Shown here: piece after piece, positions 22,640 through 54,027 of the stretch
Position numbering within the stretch: position 1 is the stretch's first letter
Layout of the letters: each line of letters opens with the position of its first letter
Source: Elgaria multicarinata webbii
Lineage: Eukaryota; Chordata; Lepidosauria; Squamata; Anguidae
Length of the DNA stretch: 64,000 nt
Reading direction: 5' to 3'
Assembly: GCF_023053635.1 (NCBI RefSeq)
Contig: NC_086183.1
Span: 34,577,501 to 34,641,500 of the forward strand
Notes under the pieces: generated by a model
The model's input: the letters and a program-made list of their open reading frames with translations, nothing else
Databases searched by the model: none
Told to the model about the DNA's origin: nothing
Made by a program: the position numbers and the translations under genes

Positions 22640-22860
22640 GAAAACTGCAACAGTCCCGATGGCTTTGTGCTAACTCCAGTATCCGAGGCAGTAAGCCTAT
22701 ATGCACCAGTTGCTGGGGCACATGGGTGGGAGGGTGCTGTTGCACTTGAGTCCTGTTTGTGAGTTTCCCATGCACAGCTGGTTGGCCACTGTGTGAAGAG
22801 TACCGAACTAGATTGACCCTTGGTCTGATCCAGCAGGGCTCTTCTGTTCTCATGAAACAC
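22640..22860 (+). repeat. Unclassified reptile interspersed repeat
   Basis: Contains CAGCTGGTTGGCCACTGTGT and GACCCTTGGTCTGATCCAGC, the reverse complement of the element inserted at 5570-5765. Class unknown to me. Confidence 0.5.
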
Positions 22861-24029
22861 TGCAAAATCTACACCTCATGACTTCCAGCAAATGCTCACC
22901 GGTTCCCCCACCCCGTGCTTTCCTGTTCTACACAAGCTCGTGTGTGTGTGTGTGTGTGTGCATATGCTTCTATGCCTCCACCCCATCCTGAATTTTTGCT
23001 AAGCCCTTGCCAGGGCTCTTGGCCTAGGAGTCTGTTTTTAATAACAGCTGCTTCCTAGGATACAGGAATGAAAATATATCTGAGCGTTTGTAGAATGCAC
23101 CTGCCCTTTCTCCTTAGGTACATCAATTTGTACTAGCTGTGTAGAAGGCAGAATTTTGGCAGATACCAGTTCTCTTTCGCCTGCATGAAAAGTAGTGACA
23201 AAAATAAAAGGGGGGGCTCCTAACAGCCTCCTTCACACAGGTATGGAAGGTAAAGAAGTCTTTGCTGTCCTATTCGTGTTGGGTCAGCTTTTTTGAATGT
23301 CACCTTTTAAGAACAGCTAGATCTACAGTGTTTATTTGTTCCTCAATCAGGGCTTTTCTACATGAGGCTTTTAACCCAACACTTTACCAAGACTTCTGCT
23401 TTCGGATTCTTTGTGAGATTAAGTTTGGCTCCTTTACATGAGTTGACCCCCAGGTTTTTTCTCTCTGCCTTTCTATACGTTCCGATAAACAACCACAAGG
23501 GGGCGCAGAAGACAATGCACATTGGTTCATTGGGGAGAAAGTGAGGCCTTGGTCCAGGGCCTCTGCAGCCCCTCTTGACACCTGTGGCTCAGGAATGCTC
23601 ACCTGGAACGCTCCTTGACTCGCCAGGCCGGGAATGAGTCAATGGGAGAAGCAGTGGGGCGGGTTGGCTTTCTTTGAGCCATGTATGCCCTGGCAACATC
23701 CATGAACCAGACTAGACTATCTGGATCATTACTCTGAGGGCACTCAAGTGATGTTTCATGTGCCTGTGTCTAGTTTGGGAAAAACTAGACACCAGGACAG
23801 GTAACAGAACTGCAAGAACAGCGTGCGCACAGACGCAGCAAACAGCGTGCAAATAAACTGCGCGAGGTCCAAAAGTCATTCTAACTGTGGTCTTGGAAAT
23901 TCTGATCTATAAGGGCTGAAATAGCATGAAAAAAATAGATTGGGAAATGCTCACCGAGGAACCAGCATCGTAATGACAAAAACAAACCCATCTTGAACAG
24001 ATGAAAATTCCCCAAGAAAGAGGTTGTAG

Positions 24030-24160
24030 AAATGAATTAATAATTCTTATTAATTAGTTATTATTATTAGTTATGCAGCACTAACAGCAGGCAAAGCACG
24101 TTACAGAAAAACTTAAATAGGTCCCTCCTCCAAGGAGCTTACACATTGAATTAGAATAAG
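24030..24160 (-). repeat. Old L2-like fragment
   Basis: Contains TATGCAGCACTAACAGC and CTCCAAGGAGCTTACAC, the reverse complement of a degraded L2 3' end. Diverged. Confidence 0.45.
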
Positions 24161-24299
24161 CGTTATGGCAGTAACTTTGCATTCTTTCTTGTTTTCTCTC
24201 TTGCAGTCATTTTATTTTGTAAAAGAAAAAAAAAAGAGGGTGTGTGTGTGTGTTATTCCCCAATATGGCCTCCTTCCAACGGGGAGGTTCTTGCCTGGC

Positions 24300-24700
24300 G
24301 TTCGGAGTGGGACTACAGTTGTTAGCCTTGTCATGGAGCACCTGTGGACTTTTCTCCCTAAGGCGAAGAGGTTTACTAAGTTAGGTCATTGTCCTTTTCG
24401 GTTCATGGAACTGAGTTAATCTCTAAACGTGTGTGTGTTCGTGTGTGTGTTCGTGTGTGTGTGTTCCGAGGTCGGCGGTTGCGCTCAGGCTGCCTGCCGC
24501 TGCCTTCCTTTCTCATGACAATCTGAAACGGGCCTCAAGGGATGCAGGTGACTGAAACTTTAGGACCGCCGCCCTAACGAGCTGCTTGCCCAAGTGGAAC
24601 TTTTCCTTTGTTCCCGTTTTTGTGTGTGTGTGTTCATTAATTTTTATCCTTTGCATTTGCCCATTATGGAAATTGTTTAATCTAGAAACAGAAAGGGCAT
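24300..24700 (+). other. Upstream segment of CYP2 gene 1 shared with the other copies
   Basis: Blocks such as CTGTGGACTTTTCTCCCTA, CATGGAACTGAGTTAATC, GCCTTCCTTTCTCATG and GACTGAAACTTTAGGA recur in the same order at about 36.16-36.44 kb (upstream of gene 2) and, inverted, at 62.77-63.06 kb (upstream of the minus-strand pseudogene). This marks an ancestral CYP2 upstream region. An interspersed repeat is possible but less likely. Confidence 0.5.
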
Positions 24701-24722
24701 GATCCAATGCGACACTACCCCT

Positions 24723-24800
24723 AATTATTATTAATGTATTTATTTATATAGCGCCATCAACGTTCATGGTGCTGTACAGAAGAAAATAAAGCAGAAGACG
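24723..24800 (-). repeat. L2-like LINE 3' tail
   Basis: TTATATAGCGCCATCAACGT and CATGGTGCTGTACAG, the same tail family as 22231-22335, minus strand. Confidence 0.65.
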
Positions 24801-25606
24801 AAGCACCCGGCTCTATGGCTTATTGCGTTCTGAAGTCACCAGAACAAACGAACAGGGAGGGGAAAGGCGTTGCACTCGCGTGAATTACCTCTAGTGGAAA
24901 GACCATTGCACCAGCAAGTGCTACTGGGCTGGCTTCAGAGGCCATTCCTGCTCGTGCAACGTCGCCTATGTTCGTGGCAGTGTCGGACTGGATACTGCAA
25001 AACCGGGCAGGGGGGTTCCACTCCTCGGGTTTATACAGAGAGGCGGCCCCGATCCCTTCTTGGCCATCCGACGTTGCCGCTGCAAAGTCCAGCACCGCCT
25101 CCTGCTCCCTGCTGGGTCCGCCGAGCCTCCGTCCGTCCCAGGCCCCCCTTGCTGCGTGGCCTGGATCGTGGCCTGACGTGGCCGGCCTGGCTCTGTGGGC
25201 TGATGGAGGGCGGACTTTCTCCCCAGCGCCTTTTCAGTCCGCCGATTGATGGCAGTACGAACACCTGTGAGCGTGAAGTGTGTGCGTGTGCGTGTGCGTG
25301 TGGGGGGGGGGTTTGCTGGAGTTTCGAGGGAGGTGAAGGCGAGGAGCCGGGCACGGGGGCCACGGAGCGCCTGATCGTTTTGTTTTGTTTTCTTGTTGTT
25401 GTTTTGCTTTCCGCTCCGGCTCTCCACGTTTGTAAAGAAAAGGAACAAGAGCGCGGCTGGGGAGGGGCGGCGGCCTCTGGCGATGAGCCTCTCGCGAGCT
25501 CCGCCCCGCGCTCCCCTCCCCTCGGCCGGGGCGCTGAAGTCCGGCTCTGCAGCGCGCCCGGTCCAGGCGCAAAGCGGAGGCGCCCTGCAGCAGCCCCGGC
25601 GCCCCC

Positions 25607-34920
<9,314 letters not shown>

Positions 34921-35121
34921 ATGGGCCCTGCTGAGCAAGAGCAGGGGGGAGGGGAGGGGAAATGCATGGTGGGTGTTGCTGCTTAGTTTGAACATCTTCT
35001 GTCTCCAGTTGGAAGATAACATCATACATCTAAACACAACAGTGCCTTCCGATGGAGCTCGGCTATACGAGATTTGCTCAAAAAAGTCCCAGCTCTGAAT
35101 AATGTCTCAGAAATTTACATT

Positions 35122-35127
35122 AATAAA
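35122..35127 (+). terminator. Poly(A) signal of CYP2 gene 1
   Basis: AATAAA about 200 bases after the stop codon. The surrounding 3' UTR (CGGCTATACGAGATTTGCTC) is also recognisable after the pseudogene exon 9 on the minus strand, with its own AATAAA at 60464-60469. Confidence 0.7.
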
Positions 35128-35316
35128 GAGTCTTATCTGTCGGTCTTGATCTCGAAGGAGTCTTCTGCTTTGGTTGAGTTCCTTCCATTCTCACTTTTTA
35201 TCATGGTAGGAAAAAAAGCAGCAGGATGTGTGTCCGACGCGGGTCTGTAGGCCACCACTGAATTAATATTATCCTCTGTCAAACTGGTGCCATAACAGCG
35301 GCAACAATACCATTTT

Positions 35317-35395
35317 AATCATTTATTTATTTATTTATTACATTTTTTATACCACCCAATAGCCAAAGCTCTCTGGGCGGTTCACAAAAATTACA
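35317..35395 (-). repeat. L2-like 3' tail
   Basis: (TTTA)n followed by TACCACCCAATAGCCAAAGC, the reverse complement of the tail seen at 38230-38312. Repeated in the right inverted arm near 63.80-63.88 kb. Confidence 0.65.
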
Positions 35396-36434
35396 TGGCA
35401 GGAGTGATCGCAGGCTATCCAGCCAGGAAAATTCGCAGTGCGGTTGTCACATGGTGGTAATGTTGTCACATGGTGGTAAAGTGCAGAAAAGATTGAGCAA
35501 CTGAAAACCTCCAGCAGTATTTGTTGTTGTTATTTACTGTTAACTCTGCACACGCCGTTGTAGCTTTGAAAGCCTGCAGCTTTGCATCTGAACAGCTACA
35601 GTTTGTTGAATTTATGCGTTATACATAACGCTTCTTACTTTCGTTCCAGAATTAGACTTTAATGTCGCCATGGTGACCATTACTCAACACTCACCTGGAG
35701 TCCGCTCCCTACCTGTATTCTCAGGCCTACCCTGCACTGAGGTCCGCTCCCCCACTCTCTTAACCCAAATTGAAGGCACCATTGGCCTTCAGAAATAACC
35801 ATGGTGACATCAGAGCAAAGGGGGGGGGGAAAGGCTGTAAAAAATATGACATCAAAAATGTGCAGCTTTGCAGGAAATATTACAATGTGGCTGCAGATTT
35901 TTGGCGGCTGAAACATATAAACATCGGAGCGGCACAGGGCAGCAGTGACAGAGTCCATACAGCGCATAGACAAGCCCTAGGTTTCATGGCAGCAACTTCA
36001 CACGCTTTCTCCATTTCTTACTTGCCGTCATTGGTTGGTGCAGTTTTGTAAACAAACAAACAAAAAAGGGGGGAAAAAGGGGGGGTTTCTTCACCAACCT
36101 GTCGCTCTGTCCCATCTGGATGACCCCGCATGGCCCTCGGAGAGGGGCTCCTGTTGCCGTGGAGCCCTGTGGACTTTTCTCCCTAGATGGAGAATGTTCG
36201 TTCATTCAGATCAGCCTCCTTTCATTTCATGGAACTGAGTTAATCTTTAAACCGAAGGTGTTCCCTTTGCCTTATCTTTGAGTGGGGGGAGTCAGAAATG
36301 CCCACTGCCTTCCTTTCTCATGCAAAACTGAAGTGAGGCCCAAAGGGTCCAAGCGGCTGAAACTTTAGGAGTATCGAAAGGGAGCTTTTTGTTTGTTACA
36401 GTTTTTGATCCTTTTGTTTGTCCATTCGTGGAAA

Positions 36435-36715
36435 GTGCAGGACAAGGAATAACGGGCTCAAGTTAAAGGAAGCCAGATTCCGGCTGGACATCAGGAAAAA
36501 CTTCCTGACTGTTAGAGCAGTACGACAATGGAATCAGTGATCTAGGGAGGTTGTGGGCTCTCCCACACTAGAGACATTCAAGAGGCAGCTGGACAACCAT
36601 CTGTCAGGGATGCTTTAGGGTGGATTCCTGCGTTGAGCAGGGGGTTGGACTCCATGGCCTTGTAGGCCCCTTCCAACTCTGCTATTCTATGATTTTATGA
36701 TTCTATGATACTTAA
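36435..36715 (+). mobile_element. CR1 LINE 3' end
   Basis: GCAGGACAAGGAATAACGGG through GGACATCAGGAAAAACTTCC to the octamer tail TTCTATGATT. Its inverted duplicate is 62493-62765. Confidence 0.85.
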
Positions 36716-36849
36716 GCCGTAAACCGAGGGACGGCTGACTCCTTGGGTTTACAGGGAGGCCTTTGCGCAACAGAAGTTCCAGCCGCAAAGTGGAACGTGG
36801 CCTCCAGCCCGGCATCGCTTATACGAGGCAGCCACCAATTCGCTGCCTG

Positions 36850-37170
36850 TGCAGGGCTTTCCTGTGAAGCTGTGCTGTAAAAACAACAACCCAGGCACTT
36901 ATGTCAACTTTTTATGCTGGTGTGAGATCACCACGGCTTTTCCGCCATCTGACCTTGCTGCGGCATCGATCCGGGGGCATTCCTGGGTGGAAGGCAACAT
37001 CTGATTGGTCACCAGGAGCAGGGCAGAGGCCAGGGGCTGGGCCCAGTGAGCCGCTGGAAAGCCTGTGCTGCCTCCTGACATCGGGATTACCTGTGGCCAC
37101 CCTGCAGCAGTGAAACCGCAGGGTTTTCCCCACAGCAGCACCAACATGGTGCTGTGAAGACGGCCCCCCG
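36850..37170 (+). repeat. Unclassified repeat, three copies in this window
   Basis: Core GGTGGAAGGCAACATCTGAT, then CGGGATTACCTGTGG and GGGTTTTCCCCACA. The same order of blocks occurs in CYP2 gene 3 (55870-56215) and inverted in the right arm (about 61985-62340). The gene 3 copy is clearly diverged, so this is either an interspersed family or an old duplicated segment. Confidence 0.5.
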
Positions 37171-37472
37171 CCCCGCCCCGCCTCCTCACAACGACAGTAA
37201 TGTATCCACGCCACCATGAGTTGCAAAGCTAGAGTGGTCCAGGTTGCTGTGGTCTCCCCTTGTGTTAATTTAAAGGTAGCAGAAGCAAATGATGAGGTCT
37301 CAAGCAAAACTGTGTGTATAACATCATAGAGAAAAAGACTACACTGTGAGATCGGACACCCATCACCCTGAGAGCCCCCTGGGGTAGATTCTGCACCTAC
37401 TTTTTTTTTCTGGAATTGCTGCCAGCATTTGTTCACCTACTTCTTACTGAAAATCCAGATTCTGCCATTGTT

Positions 37473-37585
37473 GTAGAATCATAGAATAGCAGAGTTGGAA
37501 GGGTCGTCTAAGGCCATTGAGTCCAACCCCCTGCACAAAGCAGGAATCCACCTTAAAACATCCCTGACAGATGGCTGTCCAGCTG
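37473..37585 (-). mobile_element. CR1 LINE 3' end, cut by an L2-like element
   Basis: AGAATCATAGAATAGCAGAG onwards is a CR1 3' end on the minus strand. It stops at GGCTGTCCAGCT, where the L2-like element begins. The right arm retains a longer version (61455-61706). Confidence 0.85.
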
Positions 37586-38312
37586 ATAGCCTAGCTACAG
37601 TGATCCAGGCTCTGATAACCTCTTGTTTGGATTGCTGCAATGCGTTATACGTGGGGCTGCCTTTGAAAACGGTCCGGAAGCTTCAGCTGGTACAAAACAG
37701 GGCAGCCCGTTTACTAACAGGGACTGGCCGACGAGACCACATTACGCCAGTCCTTTTCCAGCTTCATTGGCTGCCAGTCCAGGTCCGGGCCCGATTCAAA
37801 GTGCTGGTATTGACATTCAAAGCCCTAAACAGTTTGGGGCCAGATTATTTGAAGGAACGCCTCCTCCCATATGTACCTGCCCGGACCTTAAGATCATCTA
37901 CAGGGGCCCTTCTCCGTGAGCCCCTGCCAGAGGAAGTGAGGCAGGTGGCTACTAGGACTAGGGCCTTCTCCACTGTGGCACCCCAGCTGTGGAATGAGCT
38001 CCCCAGAAAGGTCCGCCTGGTGCCTACACTGTACTCCTTTCATCACCAGCTGAAGACCTTTTTATTCTCTCAGTATTTTAACACTTAATTTTAACTTAAA
38101 TTTAAATTTTACTGTTCTAACTCTGTATTTTAATCTTATATCAATTTTGTTGTGTGGTTTTATCCTGGTGGTGCTTTTTATACTGTATTTTGTATTTGTG
38201 CTTTTAACCTGTTGGTTGTTTTATTATGGTTTTAACTTTTGTGAACTGCCCAGAGAGTTTCGGCTATTGGGTGGTATAAAAATGTAATAAATAATAAATA
38301 AATAAATAAATA
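37586..38312 (+). mobile_element. L2-like LINE, 5'-truncated, open RT C-terminus
   Basis: About 170 uninterrupted codons of RT C-terminal sequence (VRKLQLVQNRAARLLTGTGR, HITPVLFQLHWLPV, LVLTFKALNSLGPDYLKERL), then a 3' UTR, the tail GAACTGCCCAGAGAGTTTCG and (AAATA)n. It lies at the left edge of the duplicated gene 2 block. Confidence 0.88.
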
Positions 38313-38834
38313 AAACGGGGTGGGGGGTTCCACTCCTCGGGTTTATAGAGAGAGGCGGCCCCGATCCCTTCTTGGCCATCCGACGTTGCCGCTGCAAAAT
38401 CCAGCACCGCCTCCTGCTCCCTGCTGGGTCTGGCGAGCCTCCGTCCGTCCCAGGCCCCTCTTGCTGCGTGGCCTGGATCGTGGCCTGACATGGCTGGCCT
38501 GGCTCTGTGGGCTGATGGAGGGCGGACTTTCTCCCCAGCGCCTTTTCAGTCCGCCGATTGATGGCAGTTAGAACACCTGTGAGCGCGAAGTGTGTGTGTG
38601 TGTGGTGGTGGTGGGTCGCCGGAGTTTCGAGGGAGGTAAACTTGAGGAGCCGGGCACGGGGGGGGGGGGCATGGAGCGCCTGAAGAGCTCTGTGCCCGTC
38701 GGGGGTGGGGACGGGATGGGATCGTTTGTTTTGTTGTTGTTGTTTTGCTTTTCGCTCCGGCTCTCCACGTTTGTAAAGAAAAGGAACAAGAACGCGGCTG
38801 CCGGGCGCGATGCCGGGATGGGGAGGGGCGGCGG

Positions 38835-39521
38835 CAGGGCCGGTGCTACCATAGAGGCCACTTAGGTGGCTGCCTAGAGCGCCAAGGTAAGGGGGGCACC
38901 GAACACCACACCCGGAAGTTGCTCTCCCACAGCAGCTCTGAGAGAGCGGCTTCTGGGCGCGCTGTTCTGAAGCCACCCGCACGCCCCAGCATCCTGGCTT
39001 CACTTTGGCTGGGCGCCCACCCAGCTGAAGTAAAGCCATGCCTGCCTGCCCCCACTCCAGCGTCCTGGCTTCACTTTGGCTGGGTGGGCGTCCAGCCGAA
39101 GCGAAGCCAGAATGCTGGGGTGGGCAGGCGGCTTCAGAACGGCGCACTCAGAAGTTGCTCTCCCAGAGCGGCTTCTGGCCGGGTGCACCGTTCCGAAGCC
39201 ACCCGCCGGCCCTCCGGCCCCCCTACCCCAGCGTCCTGGCTTCGCTTCGGCTGGGCGGGCATCCAGCTGAAGCGAAGCCAGAATGCTGGGGTGGGCAGGT
39301 GGCTTCAGAACGGCGCACTCAGAAGTTGCTCTCCCAGAGCGGCTTCTGGCCGGGTGCACCGTTCCGAAGCCACCCGCCGGCCCTCCCACCCCAGCGTCCT
39401 GGCTTCGCTTCAGCTGGGCGGGCAAGATGGCACCCTGCACCCAGGTATGCTGGGGTGGGGGTGGGGGTGGGTGAAAGCAGCTCACTTGCGTAGGGCGCAA
39501 AATAGTCTGGCACCGACCCTG
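38835..39521. mobile_element. hAT-like non-autonomous element with internal hairpin repeats
   Basis: The ends are inverted: CAGGGCCGGTGC at the left and CAGGGTCGGTGC (reverse complement) at the right. The 8-bp flanks are GGCGGCGG (38827-38834) and GGCAGCGG (39522-39529), a 7/8 target duplication, as expected for hAT. Gene 1 has the empty site (GGGGCGGCGGCCTCTGGCGA at about 25465). The interior has a 171-bp tandem period (from 39110 and 39281), and each unit is itself an imperfect inverted repeat. The element sits 149 bp before the gene 2 start codon. Confidence 0.85.
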
Positions 39522-39677
39522 GGCAGCGGGCTCTGGCGATGAGCCTCTCGCGAGCTCCACCCCCGCCCGCCCTCGCCTGCTCTCCGCTCCGCCCCGCCGG
39601 GGCGCTGAAGTCCGGCTCTGCAGCGCGCCCGGTCCAGGCGCAAAGCGGAGGCGCCCTGCAGCAGCCCCGGCGCCCCC

Positions 39678-51205
<11,528 letters not shown>

Positions 51206-51529
51206 GTGACACACCTGGGGGTTTTTTCTTCAAAAATGGGATGTAGGAGGAGGGAACAGGAGGGCGGGTTGTTATGCTGGGCCTTAGGATGGGAGCAGGC
51301 AACCTTTTGTGGCCCACGGGCCCATGTGGCTATTTGAGAAGCTGTCCTGGACACCGCCCCAAAATGGTTGCTGTAGGAGGCATAGCGAATCATAAAGGAC
51401 AAGTAATCTGCCCCAAAGACTGAATACAAGGCAGAGATGGGGTCTGGACCCCAACACCCTAAACAACACATTTGAACCCACAGTTTTCAACAGACACACA
51501 CACATGCCCCCTTCCAGCCAGCCTCCGTT

Positions 51530-51533
<4 letters not shown>

Positions 51534-51577
<44 letters not shown>
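51534..51577. repeat. (CA)n microsatellite
   Basis: CA dinucleotides in intron 8 of gene 2, within a stretch that gene 1 lacks. A (TG)n tract follows at about 52401-52440. Confidence 0.95.
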
Positions 51578-51580
<3 letters not shown>

Positions 51581-51944
51581 CCCACATATCCATCCTGTAT
51601 GCATGCATGCACACACACTTTTCCCTCCCTTCTCCTCACATCAAAACCCACTCTTTTTTAGGGTCCACCCCAAAATGCCCCAAGACCCTTTCCTTGACCT
51701 CTTGCTGTCTCGCAGCCATGAAGCCTTTGTCCGTTCAGACATGAAAGCGCACAACCCCCTTCAAGGCCAGCTGGCGCCTCGAGGCCTCCCTCCGCCCCTC
51801 CTGGCTTCCTGCTTCTCTCCCAACCCAACCCTCCCCCCTCCGTGGCTTCCTGCTGCCTCCCTTCACCCCCAGCTGCCTCTCCTGGCCTCTCCGCGGCTCT
51901 CCCTAGCCCTGTGCTGCTCTCTTTTGACACCCCCCTCCAAGTTT

Positions 51945-52183
51945 TTTTTTTAATTTATTGTTGCATTGATACCCCACCTTCTTTCCTCCAAGGAACCCAG
52001 GGCAAAGTACATAATCCTTCTCCTCCACTCCATTCTATCCTCACAACAACAACCCTGTGAGGTAGGATGGGCTGAGAGTCTGTGACTGGCCCAAAGTCAC
52101 CCAGTGGGTTTCCATGGCCGAGTGGAGACTAGAACCCGGATCTCCCGACCCTCAGCTCAGCACTTTAGCCACTATGCCATGCT
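51945..52183 (-). mobile_element. Sauria-type SINE in intron 8 of CYP2 gene 2
   Basis: Fuller version of the element truncated in gene 1 at 33995-34190. It includes the tail TTGATACCCCACCTTC and an oligo-T run on the plus strand. Confidence 0.82.
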
Positions 52184-52397
52184 GTCTTTATGAGTCCCTT
52201 GTTCTTCCCCCTTCCCTGCAGAGAAAAGCATCGGCCTGCATCTGCCCCCCGCCCCCCCCCCGGCCCCCTATCTTCATTGCCTACAAATGTCTTTAAGTCC
52301 TACTTGAGGCCCAGAGACATTAATGGGAAATGAAGACGGCAGTCGCTGGAGCCCCCCCCCCCCCACACTTTGCTTTGAAGCAAATGCTGGTAAGAAA

Positions 52398-52440
<43 letters not shown>

Positions 52441-52454
52441 CTTTTAAAAATTAG

Positions 52455-53731
52455 TATAATATTGCCAGGACCCTTCATGACCTTGGATTTTGTGGCTCTG
52501 TCTATAACTGGCTTGCCTCCTATCTAGCGGGTCGCTCTTTCAGCGTGTTGACTAATGGCAGCTCGTCTTCCTCCTTTCCCCTTTCAGTAGGGGTTCCGCA
52601 AGGCTCGGTGCTTGGCCCGTTGTTGTTTTCCTTATACATGTTGCCCTTGGGCAAGCTTATTCAATCTCATGGCCTCCAATATCATCTGTACGCCGATGAT
52701 ACACAACTATATCTGTCATCTCCAGAACTTTCTCCTGATGTTCACGATCGTTTCTCGGCATGTCTTTCAGATATCTCAGCTTGGCTGCTTCATCGTCGCT
52801 TGAAACTTAACATGGCAAAGACTGAATTGCTTGTTTTTCCTCCTAAACCTTCTCCTCATCTCTCATTCTCTCTTACTGTCAATGATGTTACGCTTACTCC
52901 GGTCAAGGAAGCTCGTAGCCTTGGCTTTATCTTCGACTCCTCGCTCTCCTTTATTCCTCATATTGAGGCAGTAGCTAAATCTTGTCGATTTTTCCTGTAT
53001 AATATTGCCAGGATTCGATCATTTTTGTCTGTCTCTTCTGCCAAGACGCTTGTTCATGCACTGGTTATTTCACGGTTGGACTACTGCAACCTTCTTCTCT
53101 CTGGCCTTCCTTCTTCTCACATCAGTCCGTTGGTTTCTGTTCACCACTCTGCCGCAAAGATCATCTTCTTAGCTCGCCGCTCCGACCATGTTACTCCGCT
53201 TCTGAAATCTCTTCATTGGCTTCCAATTCACTTCAGAATCCAATATAAACTTCTCCTGTTAACCTTCAAAGCTTTTCACGGTCTAGCTCCTTCCTATCTC
53301 TCCTCTCTCATCTCACACTATTGCCCCGCTCGTGCTCTTCGCTCCTCTGATGCCATGTTTCTCGCCTGCCCAAGGGCCTCTACTTCCCTTGCTCGGCTTC
53401 GTCCATTTTCGTCTGCTGCCCCTTACGCCTGGAACGCTCTTCCAGAACATTTGAGAACTACAAGTTCAACCGCAGCTTTTAAAGCTCAACTAAAAACTTT
53501 TCTTTTTCCTAAAGCTTTTAAAACTGGATGTTGTGCAGACTTCTACTGTTACTTTCTACTGTTAGTTTTTCCCTACCCTGTGCCTGCTTACCCTACCCTG
53601 TACCTGTTTGCATTCTATTCCCCTCCTTATTGTTTTACTATGATTTTATTAGATTGTAAGCCTATGCGGCAGGGTCTTGCTATTTACTGTTTTACTCTGT
53701 ACAGCACCATGTACATTGATGGTGCTATATA

Positions 53732-53773
<42 letters not shown>
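52455..53773 (+). mobile_element. L2-like LINE, 5'-truncated, at the gene 2 / gene 3 junction
   Basis: Same family as 40580-42972 in opposite orientation. The frame 52545-53732 is open and contains [31 protein letters not shown] and [20 protein letters not shown], so it lacks the frameshift seen in the other copy. The tail is GATGGTGCTATATAAATAAT and (AAT)n. The first 16 bases (52455-52470) are a filler copied from inside the element (equal to 52998-53013), and the main element starts at 52471. It occupies the place where gene 2 exon 9 should be. Confidence 0.9.
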
Positions 53774-53774
53774 C

Positions 53775-53881
53775 GAGAAGAGATCCTGGCCCTCCTCTGT
53801 GTGACAGCCTTTCAAGTATTTGAAGAGTGCTCGTACTGCTCTAACAGTCAGGAAGTTTTTCCTGATGTCCAGCCAGAATCC
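53775..53881 (-). mobile_element. CR1 LINE scrap
   Basis: AAGAGATCCTGGCCCTCCTC and CAGTCAGGAAGTTTTTCCTG are the reverse complement of CR1 3' sequence, with an internal deletion between them. It abuts the (AAT)n tail of the L2. Confidence 0.8.
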
Positions 53882-54027
53882 TAACACCCTTGCCTTTCTA
53901 CTCCCCAGTGTAGTGTGTCCAATATGAGAGGTAATATGCAGCCATGGTGAGTAGTCCTAGCCAGCTACCTTCTCTTCCTCTCCCACCACCAGCCTTCCTG
54001 ATTGCAGGTGTGCTTTGTCTTCTCTAG

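Larger units (their letters stand above)
21919..24999. other. Intergenic DNA between the CIPC-like gene and the CYP2 cluster
   Basis: No supported exon. Contains the repeats listed separately and a (TG)n tract near 22939-22959. The part from about 24.2 kb on resembles sequence upstream of the other CYP2 copies. Confidence 0.5.
35190..37590 (+). repeat. Left arm of a large inverted repeat
   Basis: The whole segment matches the reverse complement of about 61593-64000. Anchors include GCAGCAGGATGTGTGT at 35218 and TGAGAGCCCCCTGGGGTAGA near 37370. It carries its own L2 tail and CR1 copy, and both are also present in the other arm, so the arms derive from one segment after those insertions. Apart from repeats I see no exon in it. 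Confidence 0.85.

Noticed and set aside
51534-52440. CRISPR-like regular repeats
   Set aside because: These are CA and TG microsatellites in a vertebrate intron, with no spacers.
53881-54027. Search for exons 1-2 of gene 3 or exon 9 of gene 2 in the junction
   Set aside because: Only about 150 bp of non-repeat DNA lies here. It encodes no PPGP anchor hinge, no YGPVF block and no haem-loop motif.
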